From positions 1 to 22,961 of the forward strand of contig CAZART010000086.1 of the NCBI GenBank assembly GCA_964487555.1: a DNA stretch of 22,961 nucleotides, read 5' to 3'. This stretch comes from CAZART01 sp964487555. Its GTDB lineage: Bacteria > Bacteroidota > Rhodothermia > Rhodothermales > VXPQ01. How positions within the stretch are numbered: position 1 is the first letter of the stretch; each line of letters starts with the position of its first letter. The notes under the pieces are model-generated. The model made no database searches. It saw nothing but the letters and a program-made list of their open reading frames with translations, and had not been told where the DNA came from. This document shows, in pieces, positions 1 through 7,133 of the stretch. The position numbers were made by a program, and so were the translations under genes.

Positions 1-1288
1 TGATCGAATCGGCGTGCTTCTTTACGAGCCGATTCGGGTTGAATTCGGGGGCCAGGATGCGGCTGATCTCGTCGAGATGCAGCAGAGCCTTCCCGAGCAT
101 GGTGAGCTCCGGCGCGGGACGGATCCCGGCATCTCCCGAGATGCGTGCGATCTCGACGACAATCCGACCCACTTTGATGTCCTCCATCGAAGCATGCTGA
201 TAGCGCATCACCATATCGGCGACGTCACGCTCGAAACCGGCCTCATCAAAATGTTCGCGAACGACGCCGATACTTCGGGCGATTTCCGCGGCCGTTCTTC
301 CCTCGCCTTCGACGACGGCCAGAAGCAGGCGTAGCAGCCGCTCCTGCATCGACGGCTCGATACGTGCCACCATGCCGAGGTCCAGCAGCGCGAGCCGGTG
401 ATCATCCATCACGAAAACGTTCCCCGGATGCGGATCCGCGTGGAAGAAGCCGTCGACCAGGATCTGATCCAGATAGGATTTCGATAGCTGTTCTGCCAGT
501 GTCCGGCCGTCGATCTCCGTGAGGACCACCGGATTGATCGTCGTCACTTTCCGCCCCCGTACGAAATCCATCGTGAGTACCCGCGACGACGTGTAGTCGT
601 CGACCGGCTGCGGCACGTAAATCCGATCATATTTCCGAAGGATGTGCCCGAGCGTGACCAGGTTCTGCGCCTCCAGGCGATAGTCGAGCTCGCGGATCAG
701 TGTCCGCTTGAACTGCTCTACCATCATCCCGAACCCGTACTTGCGTCCGGCCTCCGTGTGTTCGTCTAGAAACGCCGCGATTTCCTCGAGCGATTCGAGA
801 TCTTCGAAGATCTGCTGCCTGATGTCCGGCCGCTGCACCTTCACCGCCACGTGGAGGCCGCTGCGCAATACGGCGTGATGCACCTGCCCGAGCGATGCCG
901 CCGCCACCGGCTCGGCGTCGAATTGCCGGAAGGACTTGGAGATTCGGATACCGAGTTCCGACTGAACGATCTCTTCGACTCGTTCGTACGAAAACGGCGC
1001 TACCCTGTCCTGGAGCCTCGAAAGAGCGTCCAAATACGGAAGCGGAAGCAAGTCCGCTCGCGTCGACAGAATCTGACCCAGCTTCACGTACGTCGGACCT
1101 AGACGCTCGAGATCTTTCGCGAGCGCCTCGGGCTTCTTGCTTGCGGGGACGTCGACCTCATTCTCCCGCCTCAACGCCATCTCCTCATAGCCCGTCCCCC
1201 GCACGACGTCGACGCTGCCGTACTTCGCCAGAAGATGGACGATGTCCTTGTATCGTTTGAGATGAGCCGGCTTGATGCTAAGCGCCAT
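1..1288 (-). CDS. ABC1/UbiB (AarF) family atypical kinase, C-terminus cut by window edge
   Basis: Read on the minus strand from the ATG at 1286-1288, the frame stays open for 429 codons to the window edge, so the C-terminus is missing. Motifs of the ABC1/UbiB family are visible. The KxGQ motif is VKLGQILSTRADLLP (K69, Q72). The Ala-rich nucleotide loop AAASLGQVH is near residue 128 and is followed by VAVKVQRP. The catalytic loop is HADPHPGN (H283). The metal-binding motif reads DLG at 303-305 instead of the more usual DFG. Family members are protein-kinase-like ATPases that support ubiquinone/menaquinone or other isoprenoid lipid metabolism, usually at the membrane. The gene is divergent from the cysteine operon and shares the 1289-1485 upstream region with it. 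Family assignment is firm; the lipid substrate cannot be told. Confidence 0.9.
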   Translation of the reverse strand, partial: MALSIKPAHLKRYKDIVHLLAKYGSVDVVRGTGYEEMALRRENEVDVPASKKPEALAKDLERLGPTYVKLGQILSTRADLLPLPYLDALSRLQDRVAPFSYERVEEIVQSELGIRISKSFRQFDAEPVAAASLGQVHHAVLRSGLHVAVKVQRPDIRQQIFEDLESLEEIAAFLDEHTEAGRKYGFGMMVEQFKRTLIRELDYRLEAQNLVTLGHILRKYDRIYVPQPVDDYTSSRVLTMDFVRGRKVTTINPVVLTEIDGRTLAEQLSKSYLDQILVDGFFHADPHPGNVFVMDDHRLALLDLGMVARIEPSMQERLLRLLLAVVEGEGRTAAEIARSIGVVREHFDEAGFERDVADMVMRYQHASMEDIKVGRIVVEIARISGDAGIRPAPELTMLGKALLHLDEISRILAPEFNPNRLVKKHADSI

Positions 1289-1485
1289 GCGTGTACCGTT
1301 CGTTCGTCGTTCGCGGCTGTGCCTGCTTGGATGCTGCTCTGAACCCTCGGGTCGCGGTGGGCCCTTCTTAAAGCGGCATCAACACAACCCTAGAACTTTC
1401 AGAACGGTTCACGGTATAGCTGTAACGATATTTCCGCAGTAATCTCTCAAGACTTCTGCCACACAAACCTAAATACGCTACCGTG

Positions 1486-1587
1486 ATGCCTGTCCTTCTC
1501 ACCCATTACCGCGATAACTGTTGCTGTTGTCCGTGCGGCGGGGAGACACGTGCGCTGGCGAAACATCCGATCCGGGATCGCTTCTGA
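1486..1587 (+). CDS. Cys-codon leader peptide (33 aa) of the cysteine operon
   Basis: An ATG at 1486 opens a 33-codon frame ending in TGA at 1585-1587. Residues 12-17 read CCCCPC: four consecutive Cys codons at 1519-1530 (TGT TGC TGT TGT), then Pro, then a fifth Cys codon at 1534-1536. Cys is normally the rarest residue, so this run directly upstream of a cysteine synthase gene is very unlikely to be chance. An intrinsic terminator follows 34 nt after the stop, and the RNA just past the Cys codons can pair with the 5' arm of that terminator. This is the layout of translation-dependent attenuation (as in trp, his and leu leaders); Cys-rich leader peptides are also known in mycobacteria. No Shine-Dalgarno is visible, and GTG at 1483 is an alternative in-frame start. 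Function is inferred from architecture. Confidence 0.8.
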   Translation: MPVLLTHYRDNCCCCPCGGETRALAKHPIRDRF

Positions 1588-1628
1588 ACACCTGATTCAT
1601 CATACAGCGTCCGCACCGTCACCCCTCC
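1537..1628 (+). promoter_or_regulatory. Candidate antiterminator pairing of the Cys attenuator
   Basis: Positions 1537-1554 can pair with 1612-1628. The helices are GTGCG/CGCAC (1550-1554 with 1612-1616), GAC/GTC (1545-1547 with 1618-1620), GGGG/CCCC (1540-1543 with 1622-1625) and GG/CC (1537-1538 with 1627-1628), about 14 pairs with small internal loops. This helix uses almost the whole 5' arm of the terminator (1621-1627), so the two structures exclude each other. A ribosome stalled at the first Cys codons (1519-1530) would leave most of 1537-1554 free to form the antiterminator; a moving ribosome would cover it. Pairing was worked out by hand, without energy calculation. Confidence 0.6.
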
Positions 1629-1655
1629 GGCCACGTTACCGCGAGGGGTTTTTTT
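1621..1655 (+). terminator. Attenuator terminator upstream of cysteine synthase
   Basis: Stem ACCCCTC (1621-1627) pairs with GAGGGGT (1643-1649), with a 15-nt loop, and a run of seven Ts ends at 1655. It lies between the Cys leader peptide stop (1587) and the cysteine synthase start (1703), on the coding strand. It is therefore an intrinsic terminator inside the 5' leader rather than at the end of a gene, as expected for attenuation. Confidence 0.8.
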
Positions 1656-1702
1656 ATGGCCGCAACCCGCATGACGGACGGGCGTCATCACAACACCGAC
1701 AC

Positions 1703-2728
1703 ATGAGCTTGAACTATAAAAGCAGTAACACCGCAAGCGATGCGGCGCTTCTCGAGCGACGATTTGAAAACGGCTCGGTGCCCGACCTTGTACGCCGGAT
1801 CGGGAACACGCCGCTGATCCGTCTGGAACGCATCACGAGCCCGCTTCCGGATGCCGTGCAGGTCTACGCCAAGGCCGAGCATCTGAATCCGACCGGGTCG
1901 GTCAAGGATCGCGCCGCGAAGCGGATGATCTTCGAGGGCCTCGATCGTGGCGATCTGCGCGACGGTCAAACCATTATCGACGCGACGAGCGGAAATACGG
2001 GCATTGCCTACGCCGTCCTGGGCGCTCTTCTGGGCATCCCGGTCGTTCTCGCGATGCCGGGCAACGCGTCCCCGGAACGCCGAAAGATGCTCGAAGCGCA
2101 CGGTGCCGAGCTGATTCTCACGGACCCGCTGGAGGGCACGGACGGCTCGCGCGAGTATGTTCGCCGTCTGGCCGCCGAACAACCCGATCGGTATTTCTAT
2201 CCCGATCAGTACAACAACGACGCGAACTGGCGAGCACATTACGAGGGGACGGCCGTCGAAATCCTCAGCCAGACCGGCGGGGACGTGACGCATTTTGTCG
2301 CCGGCCTCGGCACCACAGGCACATTTACCGGCACGTCGCGGCGTCTAAAGGAATTCGACCCGTCGATCCGCTGCCTCGCCGTTGAACCGGACGCTCCTCT
2401 CCACGGTATCGAAGGACTCAAGCACCTCGAAAGTGCGGTGGTCCCCGGGATCTACGACGCCCGCCTCCCCGACGACACCCTGCGCGTCTCCACCGAGGAT
2501 GCGTATGAGATGACGCGAAGACTCGCGCGCGAAGAAGGCCTCCTCGTCGGCGTTTCCTCAGGCGCGAACGTTTGCGCAGCGCTTGACGTTGCAGCTACGC
2601 TAAAAGGGGGCGTCATCGTGACCGTGCTGTGCGACACCGGCACGCGTTATCTGAGCGACGCCTTCTGGTCGGCAGACGACGCCGAGCAGGCGCGGACGCC
2701 CCGATGCGTCGATGACACAGGCCGATGA
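1703..2728 (+). CDS. cysM: PLP-dependent cysteine synthase, CysM type
   Basis: A 341-aa fold-type II PLP enzyme that makes cysteine from an activated serine and a sulfur donor. Visible motifs: GNTPLIRLERI near 34, PLP lysine K68 in NPTGSVKDRAAKRM, TSGNTGIA at 95-102, phosphate-binding GTTGT at 203-207, and SSGAN at 285-289. The stretch THFVAGLGTTGT and the overall layout resemble Mycobacterium CysM, which uses thiocarboxylated CysO rather than free sulfide; the neighbours (JAMM peptidase, CysO-like carrier) support the same chemistry. The ATG at 1703 is preferred because the frame can be extended to 1550 only through the leader peptide and terminator. The stop overlaps the next start (ATGA at 2725-2728), implying translational coupling. 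Sulfide use (CysK-like) cannot be excluded from sequence alone. Confidence 0.9.
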   Translation: MSLNYKSSNTASDAALLERRFENGSVPDLVRRIGNTPLIRLERITSPLPDAVQVYAKAEHLNPTGSVKDRAAKRMIFEGLDRGDLRDGQTIIDATSGNTGIAYAVLGALLGIPVVLAMPGNASPERRKMLEAHGAELILTDPLEGTDGSREYVRRLAAEQPDRYFYPDQYNNDANWRAHYEGTAVEILSQTGGDVTHFVAGLGTTGTFTGTSRRLKEFDPSIRCLAVEPDAPLHGIEGLKHLESAVVPGIYDARLPDDTLRVSTEDAYEMTRRLAREEGLLVGVSSGANVCAALDVAATLKGGVIVTVLCDTGTRYLSDAFWSADDAEQARTPRCVDDTGR

Positions 2729-3147
2729 CCGCATCCGAAGACGTGTTGAACCAGATTCGGCAGCACGGCGAGGCGACCTATCCGGAGGAGTGCTGCGGCT
2801 TCCTCCTCGGCGTCATGGGCGCCGACGGCAACGACGTGCATTCCGCCCGGCAGGCCGTGAACCGGAACGAGAACCGGCGCGGCGATCGCTACGTCATCAG
2901 TCCGGATGATTACCGATCGGCGGAGAAGTCGGCGGCCAGGTCGGGGCTGGATATCGTCGGCATCTATCACTCGCACCCGGATCATCCGGCCCGCCCGTCG
3001 CCGACCGACCTCGAAACGGCAACTTTTCCAGGGTACTCGTACGTTATCGTTTCGGTACGGCATGGCCGGGCCGCCGAGCTCACCGCGTGGACACTGGCTC
3101 CGGACCGGTCCGAATTCGTGAACGACGAGATTTTACAGGCACCGTAG
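2725..3147 (+). CDS. mec: JAMM/MPN+ metallopeptidase, Mec+-like CysO-cysteine hydrolase
   Basis: A 140-aa single-domain zinc peptidase. The JAMM signature is complete: Glu in PEECCGFLLG (E22), HSH at 82-84, then S92 and D95 in HSHPDHPARPSPTD. In Mycobacterium the equivalent Mec+ protein cuts cysteine off the C-terminus of CysO after CysM has loaded it. Related JAMM enzymes (QbsD type) also trim C-terminal residues from sulfur carriers to expose the Gly-Gly end. Both jobs would be useful here because the carrier domain downstream is embedded in a larger protein. The start overlaps the cysM stop by 4 nt, and the next gene begins 45 nt downstream. The family is clear; the substrate is inferred from gene context. 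Confidence 0.88.
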   Translation: MTASEDVLNQIRQHGEATYPEECCGFLLGVMGADGNDVHSARQAVNRNENRRGDRYVISPDDYRSAEKSAARSGLDIVGIYHSHPDHPARPSPTDLETATFPGYSYVIVSVRHGRAAELTAWTLAPDRSEFVNDEILQAP

Positions 3148-3192
3148 AAACGTGCCGCTTACCTCCTAGAAAACCTCAGAACGACATAGGTC

Positions 3193-4680
3193 ATGGCCAA
3201 GATTTTCATTCCAACGCCGCTGCGAATTTACGCGGACAATAGACCGTCCGTCGACGTTGACGGAGCGACGGTCGGCGAAGCGCTCGGCGACCTCCTCAAG
3301 CATCATCCTGCGCTGGAGCAGCACCTCTTCGACGACGGCGGCAAACTTCGATCATTCGTAAATATCTACCGCAACGACGACGACATCCGGTATCTCGATC
3401 ACGAGAATACGGAGCTCGGCTCGGAGGACGAGCTGTCGATCGTCCCGTCGATCGCGGGGGGGGCCGAGGCGCCGCCCGAGACCGTCGAACGCCCCGGCCC
3501 GGCACGCGTCGCCGCTGCCGCCCACGGCGCCAGCCTGTCCTCCGAGGAAATTCGTCGCTACAGCCGGCATCTTACGTTGCCGGAATTCGGCGTCGAGGGA
3601 CAGAAAAAGCTGAAATCCGCCTCCGTGCTGCTCGTCGGCGCCGGCGGCCTCGGATCACCGCTCGCCCTGTATCTGGCAGCGGCCGGCGTCGGTCGCATCG
3701 GGGTGGTCGACTTCGACGTCGTCGACGAAACCAACCTGCAGCGGCAGATCTTGCACGGCACCAAAGACGTCGGCCGCAAAAAGCTCGACTCCGCACGCGA
3801 CCGCATCAAGGATGTGAACCCCCTCGTCGACGTCGCCACCTACGATGCCGCGCTTACGAGCGAGAATGCCCTCGCAATCCTGCAGGACTACGACGTGGTC
3901 GCCGACGGCACGGACAACTTCCCGACCCGCTACCTCGTGAACGATGCTTGCGTGCTATTGGGGATCCCGAACGTTTACGCCTCCATCTTCCGATTCGAAG
4001 GGCAGGTTTCCGTGTTCGGCACCGAGGACGGCCCCTGCTACCGCTGCGTCTACGAACAGCCGCCGCCGCCGGGGCTCGTCCCTTCCTGCGCCGAAGGCGG
4101 CGTGCTCGGCGTGCTTCCCGGCCTCGTCGGAACGCTACAGGCTACGGAGGTCATCAAAGTGCTTACCGGCATCGGCGAGCCGCTCGTCGGACGCCTGCTG
4201 ATCGTCGACGCGCTCGACATGAAATTCCGCACCCTCAAAATCCGGAAGAACCCCGGTTGCCCGGTTTGCGGAGCCCAACCGACGCAGACGGAGTTAATCG
4301 ACTATCAGGAATTCTGCGGCATCCCCCAGCAAACCAACGACCAGGAAGAAGTGAGCTCAACCCCCGAGATCAGTGTTCGCGAATTCAAAGAGATGCTCGA
4401 CCGTGGCGAACGCCCCTTCGTGCTCGACGTCCGCCAACCCCACGAAGCCGACATTTGCAACCTGGGGGGCACGCTCATCCCGGTCAGCGAGCTGGAGAAT
4501 CGCCTCGACGAGATCGAAACGCATCGCGACGAGGACATCGTCGTCTACTGCCGCTCCGGCGCCCGATCCGGCCGCGCCGTCGACATGATGCGCCAGTACG
4601 GGTTCAACAAAGCCGTCAACCTCGAGGGCGGCGTCCTGGCCTGGAGCGACGAAATCGATCCTTCTATGCCGAAGTACTAG
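3193..4680 (+). CDS. CysO-like sulfur carrier / MoeB-type E1 / rhodanese fusion (MoeZ-like)
   Basis: A 495-aa three-domain protein. Residues 1-90 are a beta-grasp sulfur carrier close to mycobacterial CysO (KLRSFVNIYRNDDDIRYLD, then SIVPSIAGG ending at G89-G90). Residues 91-117 form an Ala/Pro-rich linker. Residues about 118-375 are an E1-like adenylating domain with VGAGGLGSP (148-156), catalytic-type Cys in VPSCAEGG (C299), and a zinc site made by CYRC (C282, C285) and CPVC (C356, C359). Residues about 391-495 are a rhodanese with active loop CRSGARSG (C453). In Mycobacterium the E1 plus rhodanese protein MoeZ adenylates and thiocarboxylates a separate CysO. Here carrier and activator are one chain, so the Gly-Gly end is internal and would need cleavage to become a carboxylate; the JAMM peptidase encoded just upstream is the obvious candidate. 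Domain calls are firm; processing is inference. Confidence 0.9.
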   Translation: MAKIFIPTPLRIYADNRPSVDVDGATVGEALGDLLKHHPALEQHLFDDGGKLRSFVNIYRNDDDIRYLDHENTELGSEDELSIVPSIAGGAEAPPETVERPGPARVAAAAHGASLSSEEIRRYSRHLTLPEFGVEGQKKLKSASVLLVGAGGLGSPLALYLAAAGVGRIGVVDFDVVDETNLQRQILHGTKDVGRKKLDSARDRIKDVNPLVDVATYDAALTSENALAILQDYDVVADGTDNFPTRYLVNDACVLLGIPNVYASIFRFEGQVSVFGTEDGPCYRCVYEQPPPPGLVPSCAEGGVLGVLPGLVGTLQATEVIKVLTGIGEPLVGRLLIVDALDMKFRTLKIRKNPGCPVCGAQPTQTELIDYQEFCGIPQQTNDQEEVSSTPEISVREFKEMLDRGERPFVLDVRQPHEADICNLGGTLIPVSELENRLDEIETHRDEDIVVYCRSGARSGRAVDMMRQYGFNKAVNLEGGVLAWSDEIDPSMPKY

Positions 4681-4698
4681 GGTTAGCGATCGACGACA

Positions 4699-4750
4699 CC
4701 CTTCCTCTTCCCCTTCCCCCTTCTCGAACGGTAAAGGGGAAGGGGAAGGG
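4699..4750. terminator. 17-bp hairpin between convergent genes, likely bidirectional terminator
   Basis: Positions 4699-4715 pair with 4734-4750 over 17 bp with one G-T wobble and an 18-nt loop. One arm is pure pyrimidine (C/T), the other pure purine. It fills the 70-nt space between the E1 fusion (stop 4680) and the convergent dehydrogenase (stop at 4751-4753). There is no clear U-tract on either strand, so rho-independent termination is plausible but not textbook. The pyrimidine arm shares an exact 19-nt word with 15241-15259. Confidence 0.6.
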
Positions 4751-5842
4751 TTAGTCAAACGCTATGCCTGTTTCCTTCGCTATCGCCCTCAGGTCTTCCA
4801 CCACCGGCATCAGCACGGGAATCCCGTCGCGGCGGCGTACTTCCTCGGCTTCGCGCTCCGGGTCTCCGTGGATGAGCGGCCCGTCCGTACCCGGAGCAGG
4901 CGTCGTGGCGCGGAACGTCCGTATCCATTCATCGATCTGGGTCTTGAATTCGTCGGGATCGATAAAGCCGGCGATGCGCATCGCACCGAAGAAGTGGCCG
5001 ATGCCCTTGCCCACACTGCGTTCTGGAATCTCCTGGCCGAGCGCAAACGGCGGAGCGAACGGACCCCAGTTCGCCCCGCTCAAGACGCAGGTCAGAATGT
5101 CGACCATGGCCCCGAGCCCGTAGCCTTTATGGCCGCCCAGCTCGCGCGTCCAACCCAGCGGCAGCAGCGCGCCGCCTTCGACCATGTCGTCCGGAAGGAT
5201 CGTCGCGTTGCCTTCGCTGTCGATCGCCCAACCCTCCGGAATCGTCTCCTGCTTCCGCTTCGCGATCTCAATCTTGCCGTAAGCCACCGCGCTGGTGGAC
5301 ATATCGATCACGATCGGGGGCTCCTCCTTTCCCGGAAACGCGATGGCGAGCGGATTCGTCCCCAGCATCCGGTCCTTGCCCCAGAGCGGCGCAACGATAC
5401 TCGTCGTATTCGTCATCGCGATGCCGATCACGTCGTGCGCGAGCGCCTCGAGCACGTAAAAACCGGCGATGCCGAAGTGATTTGTATTGCGCACCGAAAC
5501 CCAGCCCGATCCGGACTGCTCCGCCTTAGCGATCGCGATGCGGTTCGCTTTGGGGCCGACCACGAGGCCGAGTCCGTTGTCCCCGTCAACCGTCGCCGTG
5601 CTCAGCGTATGCCGCACGACCTTTACCATCGGCTTCGGATTGATGCGGCCCTTACGAAGCAAATCGTAGTACGTCTTCAGCCGCGCGACCCCGTGCGAAT
5701 CGATCCCGCGAAGATCCGCCGAAGCAAGCACGTCGGCCGCCAGCCGCGCATCCGCGGCCGGCACACCGAAATGCTCAAATACCCGCCGGCAGAATTCGTG
5801 AAGGCGCTCCGTCGAAAATGTTTTGATGAACGGTTCAGGCAT
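4751..5842 (-). CDS. Ldh_2-family malate/(S)-lactate-type dehydrogenase
   Basis: A 363-aa NAD(P)-dependent 2-hydroxyacid dehydrogenase of the Ldh_2 (LDH2/MDH2, YlbC/AllD-like) family, unrelated to classical Rossmann malate dehydrogenases. Signatures: ADLRGIDSHGVARL with His50 as the likely catalytic base, NTNHFGIAGFY near 119-129, GTNPLAIAFP, and IDMSTSAVAYGKIE. Members interconvert 2-oxoacids and 2-hydroxyacids (malate, sulfolactate, ureidoglycolate, 2,3-diketogulonate), so the substrate is open. It lies 69 nt downstream of the 2-hydroxyglutarate oxidase gene on the same strand and is probably the last gene of a three-gene operon. The length is normal for the family. Its stop codon sits at the edge of the 4699-4750 hairpin. 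Confidence 0.9.
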   Translation of the reverse strand: MPEPFIKTFSTERLHEFCRRVFEHFGVPAADARLAADVLASADLRGIDSHGVARLKTYYDLLRKGRINPKPMVKVVRHTLSTATVDGDNGLGLVVGPKANRIAIAKAEQSGSGWVSVRNTNHFGIAGFYVLEALAHDVIGIAMTNTTSIVAPLWGKDRMLGTNPLAIAFPGKEEPPIVIDMSTSAVAYGKIEIAKRKQETIPEGWAIDSEGNATILPDDMVEGGALLPLGWTRELGGHKGYGLGAMVDILTCVLSGANWGPFAPPFALGQEIPERSVGKGIGHFFGAMRIAGFIDPDEFKTQIDEWIRTFRATTPAPGTDGPLIHGDPEREAEEVRRRDGIPVLMPVVEDLRAIAKETGIAFD

Positions 5843-5911
5843 CTGCTGTTTACTCTTGGTGCGGCCCCGAGCGGGGTTTCCCTTCCGGGTGCCGGCGGTC
5901 GAGGCAGCCGC

Positions 5912-7114
5912 TCAGGCCGTCGCCAGTTGCGGTGAAAGGCGGCCGACGATCTCTTCTCCGATCTTTAAACACGACGTCGCAGCCGGCGACGGCGCATTGC
6001 ATACGTTCAGAACGCGGCCGGATGCCTTGATCACGAAATCATCGGCCAGGTCGCCGTTGGGTAAAACGGCCTGTGCCCGCACCCCGGAGGGCGCGTCTAC
6101 GAGATCGTCGGCGGTGATTTCCGGTATCAGACGCTGCAGCGTTTTCACGAAGGCACGCTTGCTCAGCGACCGCCAGATCTCGAACAGCTCTTTCTTCCAG
6201 TGGCGCCGCGCCAGGCGTCGAAATCCCGGATACGTCAGCGTCTCCATAAGCTCGCGTGGGTCGATCGTTCCGAACGTATAGCCTTCGCGAGCGAACGCGA
6301 GAACCGCATTCGGACCGCACTCGATTCGACCATCGATCATCCGCGTGAAATGCACCCCGAGGAACGGAAAAGCGGGGTCCGGTACCGGATAGATCAGATG
6401 GCTGCAGAGATGGCGAACGCTGGGTTTGAGCTCGTAATACTCACCGCGAAACGGCACGATCTGCATGTCCGGATCTTCACCGCTGAGCTCTGCGACACGG
6501 TCCGCGTACAGTCCGGCACAGCTCACGACGTGACTCGCCTCGATCTCGCCGGCGGCAGTTTGCAAAATAACTCGATCCGTTCGGAGGTCCATTCCGAGCA
6601 CTTCGGCGTTCGTCCGGACGGCATGGCCGCGCTCCTGCACGATACCGGCGAGCCTGCGTGCAACGCCTTTATAATCGGCGATTCCGGCCTCCGGGACGTG
6701 GATAGCTTCTACACCCACCGCGTGCGGCTCAAGCTCCTTTAACCGCGATTCATCGATCAATTCACACGTAATGCCGTTCTCGCGCCCGCGCTGTAGAATG
6801 GCGTGCAGTCCGGCCCGTTCCTCCTCCGAAACCGCGACGATCACCTTTCCACACATGTCGTAGGCCACGCCTTCGCGATCGCAGAACTCCACGAGCGCCC
6901 GCTTTCCTTCACGGCAGTTGCGCGCCTTTAGCGATCCCGGCCGATAGTAGATCCCGGAGTGTATGACGCCCGAATTTCGGCCCGTCTGGTGGAGGGCGAT
7001 CGCAGCCTCTTTCTCAAGAACGACCATGGATAGCCTGGGATACGTCTCGGTCAGGCGGTGTGCCGTCGCCAGGCCGACGATTCCGGCCCCGATAATCGCG
7101 ATGTCGTATTTCAT
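5912..7114 (-). CDS. lhgO: L-2-hydroxyglutarate oxidase, FAD-dependent
   Basis: A 400-aa FAD oxidoreductase of the DAO superfamily. The N-terminus has the dinucleotide motif IIGAGIVGLATA, followed by the LhgO signature HQTGRNSGVIHSGIYY. The C-terminal part has FPFLGVHFTRMIDGRIECGPN. The enzyme oxidises L-2-hydroxyglutarate to 2-oxoglutarate, a metabolite-repair step that usually passes electrons to the membrane quinone pool. The ATG at 7112-7114 is chosen because the longer frame runs into the upstream aminotransferase coding region. It starts 19 nt after the aminotransferase stop, so the two are almost certainly co-transcribed. Length and motif order match the family. Confidence 0.93.
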   Translation of the reverse strand: MKYDIAIIGAGIVGLATAHRLTETYPRLSMVVLEKEAAIALHQTGRNSGVIHSGIYYRPGSLKARNCREGKRALVEFCDREGVAYDMCGKVIVAVSEEERAGLHAILQRGRENGITCELIDESRLKELEPHAVGVEAIHVPEAGIADYKGVARRLAGIVQERGHAVRTNAEVLGMDLRTDRVILQTAAGEIEASHVVSCAGLYADRVAELSGEDPDMQIVPFRGEYYELKPSVRHLCSHLIYPVPDPAFPFLGVHFTRMIDGRIECGPNAVLAFAREGYTFGTIDPRELMETLTYPGFRRLARRHWKKELFEIWRSLSKRAFVKTLQRLIPEITADDLVDAPSGVRAQAVLPNGDLADDFVIKASGRVLNVCNAPSPAATSCLKIGEEIVGRLSPQLATA

Positions 7115-7133
7115 GCTGTTTGGTTGGATGGAA

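Noticed and set aside
1550..1702. Extension of the cysteine synthase by 51 residues to an upstream start
   Set aside because: It would translate through the attenuator terminator and the 3' end of the leader peptide in another frame; the added residues have no family similarity. The ATG at 1703 gives a normal-length CysM.
1289..1702. SAM or other riboswitch upstream of the cysteine operon
   Set aside because: No recognisable riboswitch core; the Cys codon run and mutually exclusive helices explain the terminator better.
1656..1706. 16-codon frame after the terminator whose stop overlaps the cysM start (ATGA)
   Set aside because: It could couple translation to cysM, but there is no ribosome site, Cys codons or other sign of selection; most likely chance.
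3456..3463. Programmed frameshift at the G8 tract releasing a carrier ending in Gly-Gly
   Set aside because: Both shifted frames continue for dozens of codons without a stop after Gly-Gly, so no mature carrier would result.
4868..5935. Long + strand open frame (355 codons) opposite the Ldh_2 gene
   Set aside because: Arg/His/Asp-rich sequence without motifs, antisense to a clear gene in a GC-rich genome: a shadow frame.
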